Of a DNA stretch of 64,000 nt, positions 45,480-57,400 are shown one piece after another (positions within the stretch are counted from its first letter, which is position 1; each line of letters opens with the position of its first letter). A model generated the notes under the pieces. The model was not told where the DNA came from, made no database searches, and was given only the letters and a program-made list of their open reading frames with translations. Origin of the DNA: Porites lobata (taxonomy: Eukaryota > Cnidaria > Anthozoa > Scleractinia > Poritidae). The translations under genes and the position numbers were made by a program. The stretch spans positions 612,001 through 676,000 of the forward strand of contig CALNXK010000015.1 of NCBI GenBank assembly GCA_942486035.1. Reading direction: 5' to 3'.

Positions 45480-46720
45480 CATGCCCATTCGAGAGTAATA
45501 ACACCGTAAATATTAGCGGAGCTCTCGTGCGCGCGCAGCGGAGCACCATGGGTAAGAAAATTTGGTAAACTATCCATCAGAGAAAATTTGGTTATGATGT
45601 AGAGTATGCCCGCCCGCCCACCCACCCGTACACACACCTCATGTAAGCCGATGTCAAATGTCACAATAGATCTTGCACAACTTGACTAGCCTCTTAATTA
45701 TGTAAGCCATCCGTTTGAGTACGATTAGATTGACAGCTGTCAAAATCAGACATCCGCTGACAAATATCACATGACCATCTCGCGGGCTCAGATGATAGAC
45801 CAGTCGTTTTGCCCCAACATATAAGCTGATATAGTATGTCACACTTACCAATTCAGCATAAAAACGAAACTACGCTGGGCAAGGCTCTCAGTTGGCGGAC
45901 AGTCGTTATATTGGCAAGCCAAATTAAAATCAGTTGACAGCTGTCAAAATGGGACATGTGCAGACCACTATCAAAAAACTAATAACGTGGGCTCAGGTTC
46001 GCTCAGGCACACGATCTGGCATTTTCCAATACATGCCGGACGGATATGTCTTACTCACACTCGTAGTCTGTTAATTCGAATATTCGCCATTCTAATGAAG
46101 GTTAATTGACAGCTGTCAAACTAGAGTATACGCTGACCACCATTACCTGAGTGTATCGCGGGCTCATTTTTCTATCCATTGAGGTCACGTAGTGTTTAAA
46201 GTTTTGCGCTGATATTTTATTTGATCACAGGCTCAATTCGAAGCCCCATAGCTTAGAAAATCTATCCTTCCTAGAAAATTCGGCAATCATGTGACCGTAC
46301 ACCGACCACCCAACCTTTTGTCCGTCCGCCCCACAGGCATACCAATGTTTAATCTCACACTTTCTAGCTAGTTTGGGAGCCTGCAACCTGATATTGTACA
46401 TCCATGTTTTGATTAATTGACAGCTGTCAAAATAGTGTTTCTGCTGACTAGTATCGCCTGACCATATCGTGGGCTCAGGTATCGACCCACTGAGTTCGAG
46501 TGTTTTTTTTTAGGTTTCCTCTGACAAGTTGCTACTTTTCAAATGATCGCAGGCTCAAGTTCAATTTTTTTTAAAATGCATATGAAATAAGTCGTGTTCA
46601 TGAGCCGCACTTTTAAAATGTTGATTTCGAACTGACCTCGGACGCGAAAATTCAACCGTCTTTTACATTTACATGCAGGGAAGGCAATTTCTTACTGTCA
46701 CGCATTGAGCACGCTCTACG
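45480..46720. repeat. Array of diverged repeats, each with a TTGACAGCTGTCAA palindrome
   Basis: The exact 14-base palindrome occurs at 45730, 45934, 46106 and 46417. Each is followed 45-60 bases later by (C/T)G(C/T)GGGCTCA. Unit length varies from about 170 to 310 bases and the rest of each unit is diverged. No ORF is present. TGACAGCTGTCA is the known binding motif of TALE homeodomain proteins (TGIF/PREP/MEIS), so a regulatory role is possible but unproven. Confidence 0.7.
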
Positions 46721-46942
46721 TCCAATTTTTATGTTCTGATTGGTCAAAAAATGACAGGTGAGTTCATGCAGAAAATTTATGCAGCGTCTGGTAACTTGCT
46801 TACTGATAGCTGGAGCTGACAGAGTGTTGTGTCATCTTGTGATGTTTTAAACTGTCTTTTTCTACTTGGTGTACAAAATGAAATACAGCTGCTATCAAGA
46901 TTGTTCTGTAATTCATGGCTGGTTTGTTTATTGCGCTTTTTG

Positions 46943-47470
46943 TTGACAAATGCACTGCTTGTCAAAGTCATAAGATTTCGGATGCATCGTTTTCAAAAAC
47001 GAGCTTACTCACTTGCCTTTGCTTGAGGCATAAGAGGGTTGAAAAGTCTCAAGCGATTCTGGGACGTTTTTTTCAAATATTTTGCGTTGTTTGAGCTATT
47101 TAACTTTTAACATTGAACATTTCCTCAGAAAATCCGGTATGCCATTGTAATATAAGCAATTATGTGATCGGTGAGAAGTAAACCAATCAGGTACAAGTGT
47201 TACAATTTCAACAACATCTTTTTCGCATGTTTTTTGCACCAATGACGTCATGTTTTGTGCATTATTACGTCATCTATTATCCCTTCCTTGTCAATTCTCA
47301 ATATTTGAAGATGTCAGGGGTTGACAGCCCTGTTTTTGTTGACAAATGCACCGCTTGTCAAAGTCATTGGAAATCCGATTTCGGATGGCGTCATTTTCAA
47401 AAATGAGCTTACTCACTTGCCCTGCTTGAGGTGTAAGAGGGTTGAAAAGTCTCAAGTGATTCTGGAACAC
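46943..47470. repeat. Direct duplication of about 125 bp
   Basis: 46943-47066 and 47338-47470 share GTTGACAAATGCAC(T/C)GC, TTGTCAAAGTCAT, GAGCTTACTCACTTGCC and AAGAGGGTTGAAAAGTCTC. They differ by a few substitutions and small indels. It is non-coding as far as I can see. Confidence 0.75.
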
Positions 47471-47554
47471 TTGATGACCTTCAGAAGCAGCATCTCGACT
47501 GGTAAGCCTGAGCAATTATTGTCTCTGATGTGTGTTTTTTTTTCGGTTTCCTGA

Positions 47555-50500
47555 AGGCAAGTGTATGGTTTATGCGGCTTAAGTTTATACACGAGCAATG
47601 ATCTAACCTACAATAGTATCAGGAGTTAAAAAGCCTTTAGACATTTTTTGACCGCAAATTCAAAGAAAAGGTTCCGAAGATTATTTAGTTATGATTTTGG
47701 CTGTAAACAGAAAGGTCTGAGCGATTTTCTTGCCTCGAGTTCATCTTGAAAAAGAGCAAACACCGGGAAGCCCGCAATAAGCTTATGCTTACCTGACTCA
47801 TGATTTTCAGAGACACTTTACTCTCAATACTTCTCTTCGTGAATGAAAATTATTGTCTCTGTACATGTTTCACCAAATTATATTTATTTTATTGATTGGT
47901 TGTAGTCCCTCTTGCAATTTTATCGCTGCACCGGTTGTTTCCAGTTGAACATATACATCGCATGCAGGAATACTCAAAACGCCGCGCGTAAATATCACTC
48001 GCTTTTAAAGATTACACAACAAAACCATACACAGTTTAATAAATAAACGGAAATAAAACCTAAACATAACAATTTCTCTATCATGTTGAAGCGTAAATGG
48101 TAACTCTATTAATCGCACTGCAAATTTGGTGCCTGTCAAAAGTGAGAACCCGTCCGGCTGGCCGAAAAGGTGATTTTGGGAATTTTTTTTATCGTTTTCA
48201 TTAAAAGCCCATAATTATTACCCTGCATATCTTATAGGACCAGATTTTTCTAACTGAAAAGTCCCGGCATTATAGAATTCTCTTCATGAAAACCTTTTAT
48301 AATTCAATGCTATAATTTGTTGTGCAAAGGAAGCGCGTGCTTTGATCGTCGTGGGATATTGAATGAGTGCAAATTCTCTCGCAAATTTTTGAAAAACTGC
48401 AGAATTATAGGTTTAAATAGGGCAAAAAAGAACAAATTCTGTCCAAGGTCTGTATGATAAAAAAGGGCCTCATAGTACTGTTTACCTGAGACGTGATGAG
48501 AAAAAGTATGTTTAAAAGGCTGGTTTACACGCCACCAGATTCGTTGCCAAGATTTACTAGTAACCTAAACTTGCCGAACACAAAAAATCCGGCCTGCTTT
48601 TTATTTTTGCCTCTCTTTTAGACAGAGGAATGTATACCTGCCAACTCTCACGCCTGCGGGTTGAAAACTTCGATCTCACGCCTGCGGGCCAATTTCTCAC
48701 GCCTGATTGAAAAATGTGAGTTGTTGCCGTCCTGCTTGAAACAATTTCCAAAAATATGTTAACTCAGACCCATGTAAGGAACGAAAACCATGTGTAAAAT
48801 GAATAAATGGCAATACCTTCCTCGCGATCTCTGATTTTTGAAGTGAAAAGCACTGGGAGCGAGCTCGCCTTTGGCAGACTTCGGCAGACTTCGGACGTCT
48901 TCGAAAGACTTCGGACTTCTTCAGGAATCTTCGGAAATGATCGAGTCGTTTTCAAAAATCCCAGCACTCCCAGGATAAAAATCTCACGCTTATATCTCAG
49001 AAAAAGTTGGCAGGTATAGGAATGCAACGTGTAAATTGGCTGCCACCAAGGACTATCGTGGCGCGTGTGTTTCTATTATCCATAGTCTCTCTAACGGAGC
49101 AATGTTGGAGAGACAGGTGAATGCCACATTATGATGCAACAGCTAATGCAAATACAATACATGAATAGGTCTATTTGTTTTCCAGGCCTAATCTACTGTG
49201 ATCGAACATGATTGCTATTTTTGGGTGTACAAATAAGACTATTTAATAATTCGATGTAAAATTTGTTTCACTCTTGGACTGTCAAATTATTTTTCTCTAA
49301 AATCACTTAGCCTTTGCCTCAAAAGTCAAATGAATGTGCCCTGATCTGTGGATTACAAGTTTATTGTTTGATTTACTAACGAGAGCTTCGCTTTTAGCCG
49401 TGGCTAAATCTATATATTATGTTATGCAGTCAGAAATGTCATCCATCTCTTCGCCCCACCCTCCAACAGGCGGCGGATGTTGAATGTTTCTGTCAGTGTT
49501 TTCTGACAGGAATTGATCACAGATGCAGTTTACCACTGATTTTCGGCTAAAGAACCTTTTAATAAAGATTTTAGTTCCTTTGGTAATTTCTACGAAATGC
49601 CTGAATCTGAATAGTGTTGTTTGCAGGCTGGTAATTTTCTCACTTAAGTGATCTTAACATTGGAATTGTACCTTAAACTGAAGCTACACCAAGTATGGGG
49701 TCAGTGAAATCATTGTTTACTGGGGTGCTGATACAGTCCATTTTATTTTTCGTGGGATAAGCAAGTCTTTGGACGTGAGGGTGTGTCCTGTAGTTCCTCT
49801 GCTTGTATTTACTTTTGGTTGAGCTTAAACAGTCTTTATGACTCTACATGACATGTACTGGTTAAGTGGCACTTTGTGTTATAAGCAAGACTGCAGTTTT
49901 GGAACACTAACAGCCAAGCACATTAGTTCTAAATGTGATTTGTTCCAGTTTAACTGCAAAAAAAGCATGAACTGCAAGAACACTCACATGATCACTCATG
50001 GCCGCCAACTTGATATTTATGCATAATTTCATAAATTAATTATTTGTGACGACACAGGACAACATTATAACTCTGGGAATTCAGACGTCTCTGCCCCTCA
50101 CCACCCACTCTGTCTCGAAGAGACGGATGACATTGCCGACTATTTCTACCCCTGTTGACCACTGTTCAAATGACAAGAATCTTGCATTCCAAGTGTTTTT
50201 TTGAGGTCATCAGTGACAGAGTATCTTTGCAGTAGCCTACACCACAGATGGAACTAAACTACTGGTTAAGTCCATCTGTGAAACAGCATGATTCAAAATT
50301 TTTGTTCTGGGCCCCCACCTGTGTACCAGGATTTGAGTATGCGCCATGATTGGCCTGCTAAAAAAGCCACTGTCAATTTACTAATCAGGTTGAAGGGAAT
50401 TCAAAATGCATTTCTGGTATTTTGTGGAATCCGTTGGAGGCCTAGAACAATAATATCAGCACTACTGCTTCGCAGGCATTACTAAGCGGGGATTAGATTA

Positions 50501-51408
50501 TGTCTGCGACTATCTTCGGTTATCTTCGCGGCATTTCTTCAAAGATTTTCCGAGAAGCAAGCTTCCTTTGGCTTAGGCTCAGTCCTGTGGGTGCATCAAG
50601 ACACCCATGTAGCTGGAGACCGAGCCTATTCAGAGCTGTGAAAATTTCAATTTCTACATGAAAGCATTATTTTTGCATAGCGATATTGGACCCCCCTTAA
50701 AAAGTGTCAGTATTTCGCCTCCTTGCAGACTCAACTGAGCTAGCACATGCACTATTACACATTGTCAAGAATGCAACTAGCTTCTTTTTGAAAACTTTGG
50801 GTTGGTTTGATGATTACTGTAACGCTACTCTCGAGATACAACTCTCTAACAAGCAAATTAAATTCAACTTGTTTGAAAGCTCCTTACTGTTGCATTGTCA
50901 AATTCTCTTAAAAACAGAATTCACCTACTTGTTTTAAAGATAAATTACTTTCCATACTTGTAAAAACATCATATATAATTTTATGCAAGCTTTTTTAACA
51001 GTATTGCATTGAATATTAAGGCAAGTCATAAATGTAGATGTATTTCTTTTAAAAATATGTTTTCGGAACATACCTACATCACCTTTATTTTAGCCTTGGA
51101 TTTACAGATTGACAGAAATGAGAGAAAAAATAATAGTGATACAAAGAAAGAAGGGAGAAAAAAAGAAATAAAAAAATACCGGTAAGAGGAAATACAAAAA
51201 TATATGAGAAAGGAAATTAACTGCTCGTGACATGTATAATTTATTATTATTTTGCTGAAATGAAATTTGATGCTTTTTGAGTTTAAACTTAATTGTTAAA
51301 GAATGCTAGACCTCAGGTCCTCAGGGAGAACCTGACAGGCTGTTATACCTATTCATGCTCTTTTGTTTTCTGTACATTGTAAGTAAAACAAGGCTTTTTG
51401 TTTAACAG
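47555..51408. other. Gene-free interval upstream of the FAM111-like gene
   Basis: Apart from the MITE at 48633-49018 I see no repeat with clear borders and no exon I can support. The acceptor at 51408 shows that at least one 5' non-coding exon of the FAM111-like gene must lie upstream, probably here, but I cannot place it. Confidence 0.4.
48633..49018. mobile_element. 386-bp MITE with ends TATACCTGCCAACT and 6-bp duplication
   Basis: Inverted ends TATACCTGCCAACT and AGTTGGCAGGTATA are flanked by GGAATG (48627-48632 and 49019-49024). Inside are two CTCACGCCTGCGGG phrases and about six ACTTCGG(A/C) repeats near 48878-48933. Confidence 0.85.
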
Positions 51409-51414
51409 GAAGGG

Positions 51415-54400
51415 ATGGATTCCGGGTATCTAGATGAGAGCAATGCACACTCAAGCAATGATTTCCCAGATGAAGAAGAAAAGCAGAAGAGTTCAAGGTA
51501 AAGCAAAAAGTCTATTCCATTATTTTCCAATTGTTCATGTTTTCCGTAAAACAATAATTGTTTTAAGGAAAACATGAATAATTGGAAAATAATGAATATT
51601 TAATAATATTTTTCTTGCAGAGCCTTAATTTTTCAAATATACATGTATTAGAGATGGAACAGTAACAGAAATAGGAAAATTAGCAGCAGTAGTAAATAAA
51701 TTGATTAATTGGCATTTCATTTTTTATCAGTATGCATGTACTATCGTACCCTGTAAATATGACCACCACTGGGCCATAAAATCCTGGTGGTAATAACAAG
51801 GTGGTCGTATTAACGGGGTCTTCAAAATAATAAGATGACTTAGTGTTTGTTAGTTTTGGGTCGAAAGAATATGGTTGTAATAACAAGGTGGTGGTATAAA
51901 TGAGGTGGTCGTAAGGCAGGGTTCCACTGTACATAGTTTTTTAGTGGGGTGTCATGTTTCTTGCAGTATTCCTACAGTGTAATAGCTAATTAAGCAGCAT
52001 CTGAGGTTCCTGGCCTTAAACAACAGCTTTGGCCTGAATCTATACAAGTTTCATGCCTTAAAGTTTGAAAGGCTCTGTGCCCTTTTGTTACGCGGGTAAT
52101 CTTTTAGAAGACGGGTAGCTTGCAAACCAAACTGAACGCAGGGTTGTTGGAACAGCAACAAGAAGATTTATTCCAAAAGTGAACGTAGTTTCCACGAAGT
52201 AAAACTCCACAACAGCACGTAACTCGATAAACTTACACGGCCTCCGCCAACTTGAATAAACTCTGCCTTCGTCACACTTGACTAAACACGACCAACGTCA
52301 AACTCTCTTCGCTTGTGAAAACTAGTTAAAACTTAACTCGGGCTCGCCTACTTATATACTTTTACAATAATATTCTAGAACTTTCCAAATAGTCTAATTA
52401 TAGAAAGATTACAAAATATACCGCTTTTAGAAACGCTTACATAAGATCCTAAAATAAACAAACTATGAACTCTCGCGAAGCTTCTCGAAAGTCACGCCAG
52501 TCACGCAATACAATTTTTCGTAACATAACCCCCTTTCAGAAGAAATTTCCTAAATTTCCAATACAAGAGAAAAATTGTAAGCTAATATACAACAGGGGTA
52601 GTCCAGTGTCTCTCAGGTTATTCTTCTTTAGTGGTACAGCCTCGGGGTAGCGAGTCGGAAAATCTACAAGCGTCAATATGTATCTGTGTCCTTCTTCACT
52701 CGGGGGACTAATAGGACCAACAAGATCTATTGCTACTCTCTTAAAGGGCTTGTCAATCAGCGGCATCTTCTCTAACGGTACTTTCGGCACTGGTCCCTTA
52801 CTTACGGTCTTCTGACAAACGTCGCAGGACTTGCAAAATCGAGTCACGTCACCTTGAATTCCAGGCCAATAAAACGCACTCTGGATCTTGTCTGTTGTTT
52901 TCTTGATGCCCATGTGACCGCCCATGATTGATCTGTGCACTACTTCCATTATGGGGCGCCTCAACTTTTCAGGTACCATGACTTGTTTAAGCGGTTTACC
53001 ACCATTCACATAAGGGTGCTTGCACAGACGGTACAGTACTCCGCATTTTTCTTCGAATGAAATTTCTGCCTGACCCTTTACTAGCACATCGTCTCGATCC
53101 CAGTACTTGTGCAGACTCTCATCTTCACGCTGCATCTGCTTGAGCTTCTCTCTATCCACAATAGGGCTCTCACGGCTACTTGGCACTTTCAAGGCTGGGC
53201 GTTCATCCTTTTTCTTAGCTTGACTTCTTGTAGTCACTGCACAGGCCTCTTGCCAACTGGGGTATGGATTTTGTACGTCCCTGGCATCAGGTACGTTGCC
53301 AATAATAAGGTCGTAGATAGGATCTGAAAGGCACTGCGCTGCTACATGGCCCTTAAGATAAGGCGTATCAACATATATTCTTGCTATGGGCACCTTCCTG
53401 GCAGTGTTGTCAATAAGCAGCATAACGTTAAAGTCTCCGGTGAACTGATCCTCGCCGACAAGATCCCTCTTTACTACAACTCCGCTGCAACCAGTATCTC
53501 TTAAAACGTCGACAGTCTTCTCTCCAACTCTACCCTTTACAACAGGCATCTTAGTTCCTACTCCAGTTAAGGGTTCAACACAAGCATTGCTCAGCAACGG
53601 GACTTTCTTGCCACAGGCTAACAGAAGCTGATCATTTTCAATACACGACTTGACTTCCGCTGGAGTAGCGTTAACATCGGGTGGCTTAACCAAACAGCCA
53701 GCACTAACTTGACCACGTTGCACAGGGTTACCATCTTTATTTTGACCTCCTGACTTCTGCTTGTTTGAGCGGCAGTTTCTAGCTTCGTGCCCTTGCTTGC
53801 CACATAAGAAGCACTTTCTTGCTAGAGTTGGACAGTTAATTGCTTTGTGTCCACGGGCATTACACTTGTAACACTGGAGCGCTGTTGTGTCACTGTTACT
53901 CTGAACAGTCTTTATTTCCTCCGCCTTAGACTGTATTTGCGGCTTCTTGTTCGTAGAGCTAGACAGGTGCTTTCCATGCGCTTCCAAATATTGATCGGCG
54001 ATCTTCGCTATCTGAACAAGCGTTTCCGGGGCTCTTTCTCGTAGGTGGACAGCTAACTCCTTCGGACAAGATTCAATAAACTGCTCTTTCACAATTAAAT
54101 CTTTCAGGCCTTCAAAAGAACGATCGGTTTTTGACAGCTGTGACCAACGCAACAAGTATCTATCCAGTCTCACTATAAACTGTTCAGGACTCTCGTCAAC
54201 TTCCGGCTTTGATGCTCTAAATTTACGACGATAACTATCCTCCGTAAGGTCATATCTCTTCATCAAAGCTAACTTCACTCGCTCATAATCTTGAGCTGCT
54301 TCCTCAGATAATCGCGAATAAACTTCAAGCGCACGACCAGACAAAAGAGCACTAAGTTTCGAAGCCCATCCTGTCTTCTCCCATTTAGCTGTCGCTGCAA

Positions 54401-57400
54401 ATCTCTCAAAACTTTGTAGATAAGCGTCCAAGTCGTCCTTGCCATCAACAAATGAGGGAAGCTTGGGTGCCTTCGCCCTATCCTCTCTCACTTCGGGACG
54501 TCCATCAGCACTTGCTGCAGCCAAAGGTGCAATTTCCAACTCGTGTTCCCTCTTTGCCGCTTCAATAGCCTCTTTCTGTTTCAACAGCTCGGCTTCCATC
54601 TCTAATTATCTTAGTTCACGTTCTTGCCGCCTGGTTTCTCTTTCTTCATCCTCGCTTCTACGCCTTTCCTCTTTCTCTTCTTCTTCCTTTCTTCTGTCTT
54701 CTTCAAGTATTCGACGTCTCTCTTCCTTTTCTTCTTCTAACTGCCTACGCTTTTCTTCTCTTTGCTCTTCCAATTGTCTACGTTTTTCTTCTTTTTCTTC
54801 CTCCTCCCTCCTTCTTTCTTCTTCTAACTTTTGTTGCTCCCGCACAAACTCAAGCAGTTTTTCTCCCTCCAATCCGAATTCCTTCCCTATCTGCAAAAGC
54901 TTTTCCATTTCCACAGCAGTAGTTCACAGCAAACACACTCGATATACTTCCTCGTATCAGTTCTTCTTACTTCCACTGTATACTCCTTTTTCTTGAACTG
55001 TCCTTTCCTGGTTACTGTAGTCGGCAAACAGTTGAATTCCTCTCCCGGACAGGCCCCCAATGTTACGCGGGTAATCTTTTAGAGGACGGGTAGCTTGCAA
55101 ACCAAACTGAACGCAGGGTTGTTGGAACAGCAACAAGAGGATTTATTCCAAAGTGAACGTAGTTTCCACGAAGTAAAACTCCACAACAGCACGTAACTCG
55201 ATAAACTTATACGGCCTCCGCCAACTTGAATAAACTTGATAAACTTACACGGCCTCCGCCAACTTGAATAAACTCTGCCTTCGTCACACTTGACTAAACA
55301 CGACCAACGTCAAACTCTCTCCGCTTGTGAAAACTAGTTAAAACTTAACTCGGGCTCGCCTACTTATATACTTTTACAATAAGATTCTAGAACTTTCCAA
55401 ATAGTCTAATTATAGAAAGATTACAAAATATACCGCTTTTAAAAACGCTTACATAAGATCCTAAAATAAACAAGCTATGAACTCTCGCGAAGCTTCTGGA
55501 AAGTCACGCTAGTCACGCAATACAATTTTTCGTAACACCTTTGATTTTTTGGGGTCGTCTTGGAAATGCTTCCACTGCATTGCTTCTATTAATTCCACAT
55601 GTATCTTAGAATAGCTGCTCGATTTCCTGGCTTAGTTAAAGCACAGGCAGCCCAGACGTAGTGTGTGTCAATAAGAAAACTTCATAGATCACCAACAGAG
55701 GATCGATCAGAACATTGATATTTCAAAAAAAATAATCTTCATCGTTATGTCTTTGTGTACATGTTTGTATTTATTTAATAAATTAGACAATAATAGTTTT
55801 TATAGATTTGGAGACACGTTTTACAATCATGTTTTTAATGTGAATAAAGAGATGGTTGTTTTGGTGGTGGTGGTGGTGGTTGTACAGTCTTTAATTTTAA
55901 CTCATACACTTTAGAATTCTTCGAGCTTAAAAAGAATAATATCTCCTTAGAACTCATGCTCTCAAACGGAGACGAAATGGAATGGTTTAGCTAAGGCTAT
56001 GTTTATACTATGCCTGATAACTTTTCTTGGCAGCTAAACCCGGGTGATGGAGTTCATTTTATTTTTCATTTGTGTTTGCTCAGGGCTGGATAATTATTAG
56101 CCTGTGAGAAAGCTCTCCATTTGGGGGATATTGTGAAAAGTAAACGCGCGAGCCGCACGCGACAGCGAAGGGCGGGCGAAGAAAGGAGAGCTTGCAAAGA
56201 TCTTTGATGAATTTTCATTTCTACCCCGGAAACCACAGGAAAGCGAAAAACTGTCACCGGAAACAAGAAATGTGTCAGCCTTTTTTCAGTTCTTACAAAA
56301 AACGCGGTCAGATTTAGTATCATAATATGTTTTCCTGGAAACCCCTTGCTGGTTTTTTTTATTCCGCGTGCTTGAGATCCAAACTGAACCGTAGAAAAAA
56401 ACACGCAGTCCACAGTTATCTTTCACAGAGGGAGAGAACGGTCTTCTTCCTCGGAAAATGGAGTGATCTTCATGTTTTCCATAAGCATCATGTTTTTAAC
56501 TTATTCGACAAGGAATGTCATCAATCAAATTTAATTGACGGTGCGTCATTTTTTTTAGCCAAGTGTATTTCGTTTTGTCTAGGCGAAGCAGAAGTGAAAA
56601 TTTATAAGGGATCGCGGCAAGCTCTCCTTTTCCTCCGCTCGCTCGCGCGTTCCCGCGCAGTTCGTTTCGCTCGCCCAATTAGAGAGCTTGCTTGTAGGCT
56701 AGACAATTATTTGTTGTGGTAACTCTACCTGAAGGCTAGGACTTCTGCTAAACAAACAAAAGGGAATACATAATTTATGACCTTAAAATGGTTAATAAAC
56801 TATGTAGTTAAGGATCTGTGGATCCATTCATTCATTCATTCATTCATTCATTTTTATTTGCCATTATTATATACAAAAATTTTACAATTTAAGGTTGGAA
56901 TAATGAGATAAAAAAAGTAAATGGCGAGGAGACCTGAAAGAAACCACGAGGCTTATAATGAGTCAGGTCTCCTCAACTTAGGATAAACTAGTCTTGATAA
57001 TATAATTACAATATGGGCTTATGATGGCTAACTTTGACCGCGAACTCACACACACATACACTCACACACACAAACACGCATGTTAAATTAATTAATCTAA
57101 TAATCTACTTAGTGCCAAAATGAAGCTAATACGTACTGAGAAGGAATTCTTTAAGCTTTCTTTTAATCCAAGGCTTAACTTCTTGAATTTACTTTTCAAC
57201 CAAAACCAATCATGAGTGATTGACAACCGCCTGTTAATGTAAGGTTGCACAATCATTTTTCAGTTTCAAGGTTGGGTACACTTTGGTAGCCTTTGCTGTT
57301 GTGGAGTGCTGCCCATTGAAGCGTTTAAGACAAGGATGGATGTTATTACCGTCTATTGAACAAACAGGTTGTTTCTTGGTGTGAACTTGTTTTTTGTTTT

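Larger units (their letters stand above)
52086..55537 (-). mobile_element. Gmr1-like Ty3/gypsy retrotransposon, internally deleted
   Basis: LTRs at 52086-52525 and 55061-55537 are flanked by exact CCTTT duplications (52081-52085 and 55538-55542). LTR ends are TGTTACG/CGTAACA. Coding is antisense to the host gene. Gag and protease are followed directly by integrase, an order known for Gmr1 elements (integrase before RT). The sequence stops early in the integrase core, and all of RT and RNase H is missing. A polypurine tract (AAAGGGGG) adjoins the 3' LTR at about 52528. LTRs are nearly identical apart from a 38-base duplication in the 5' one, so insertion is recent. Confidence 0.9.
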
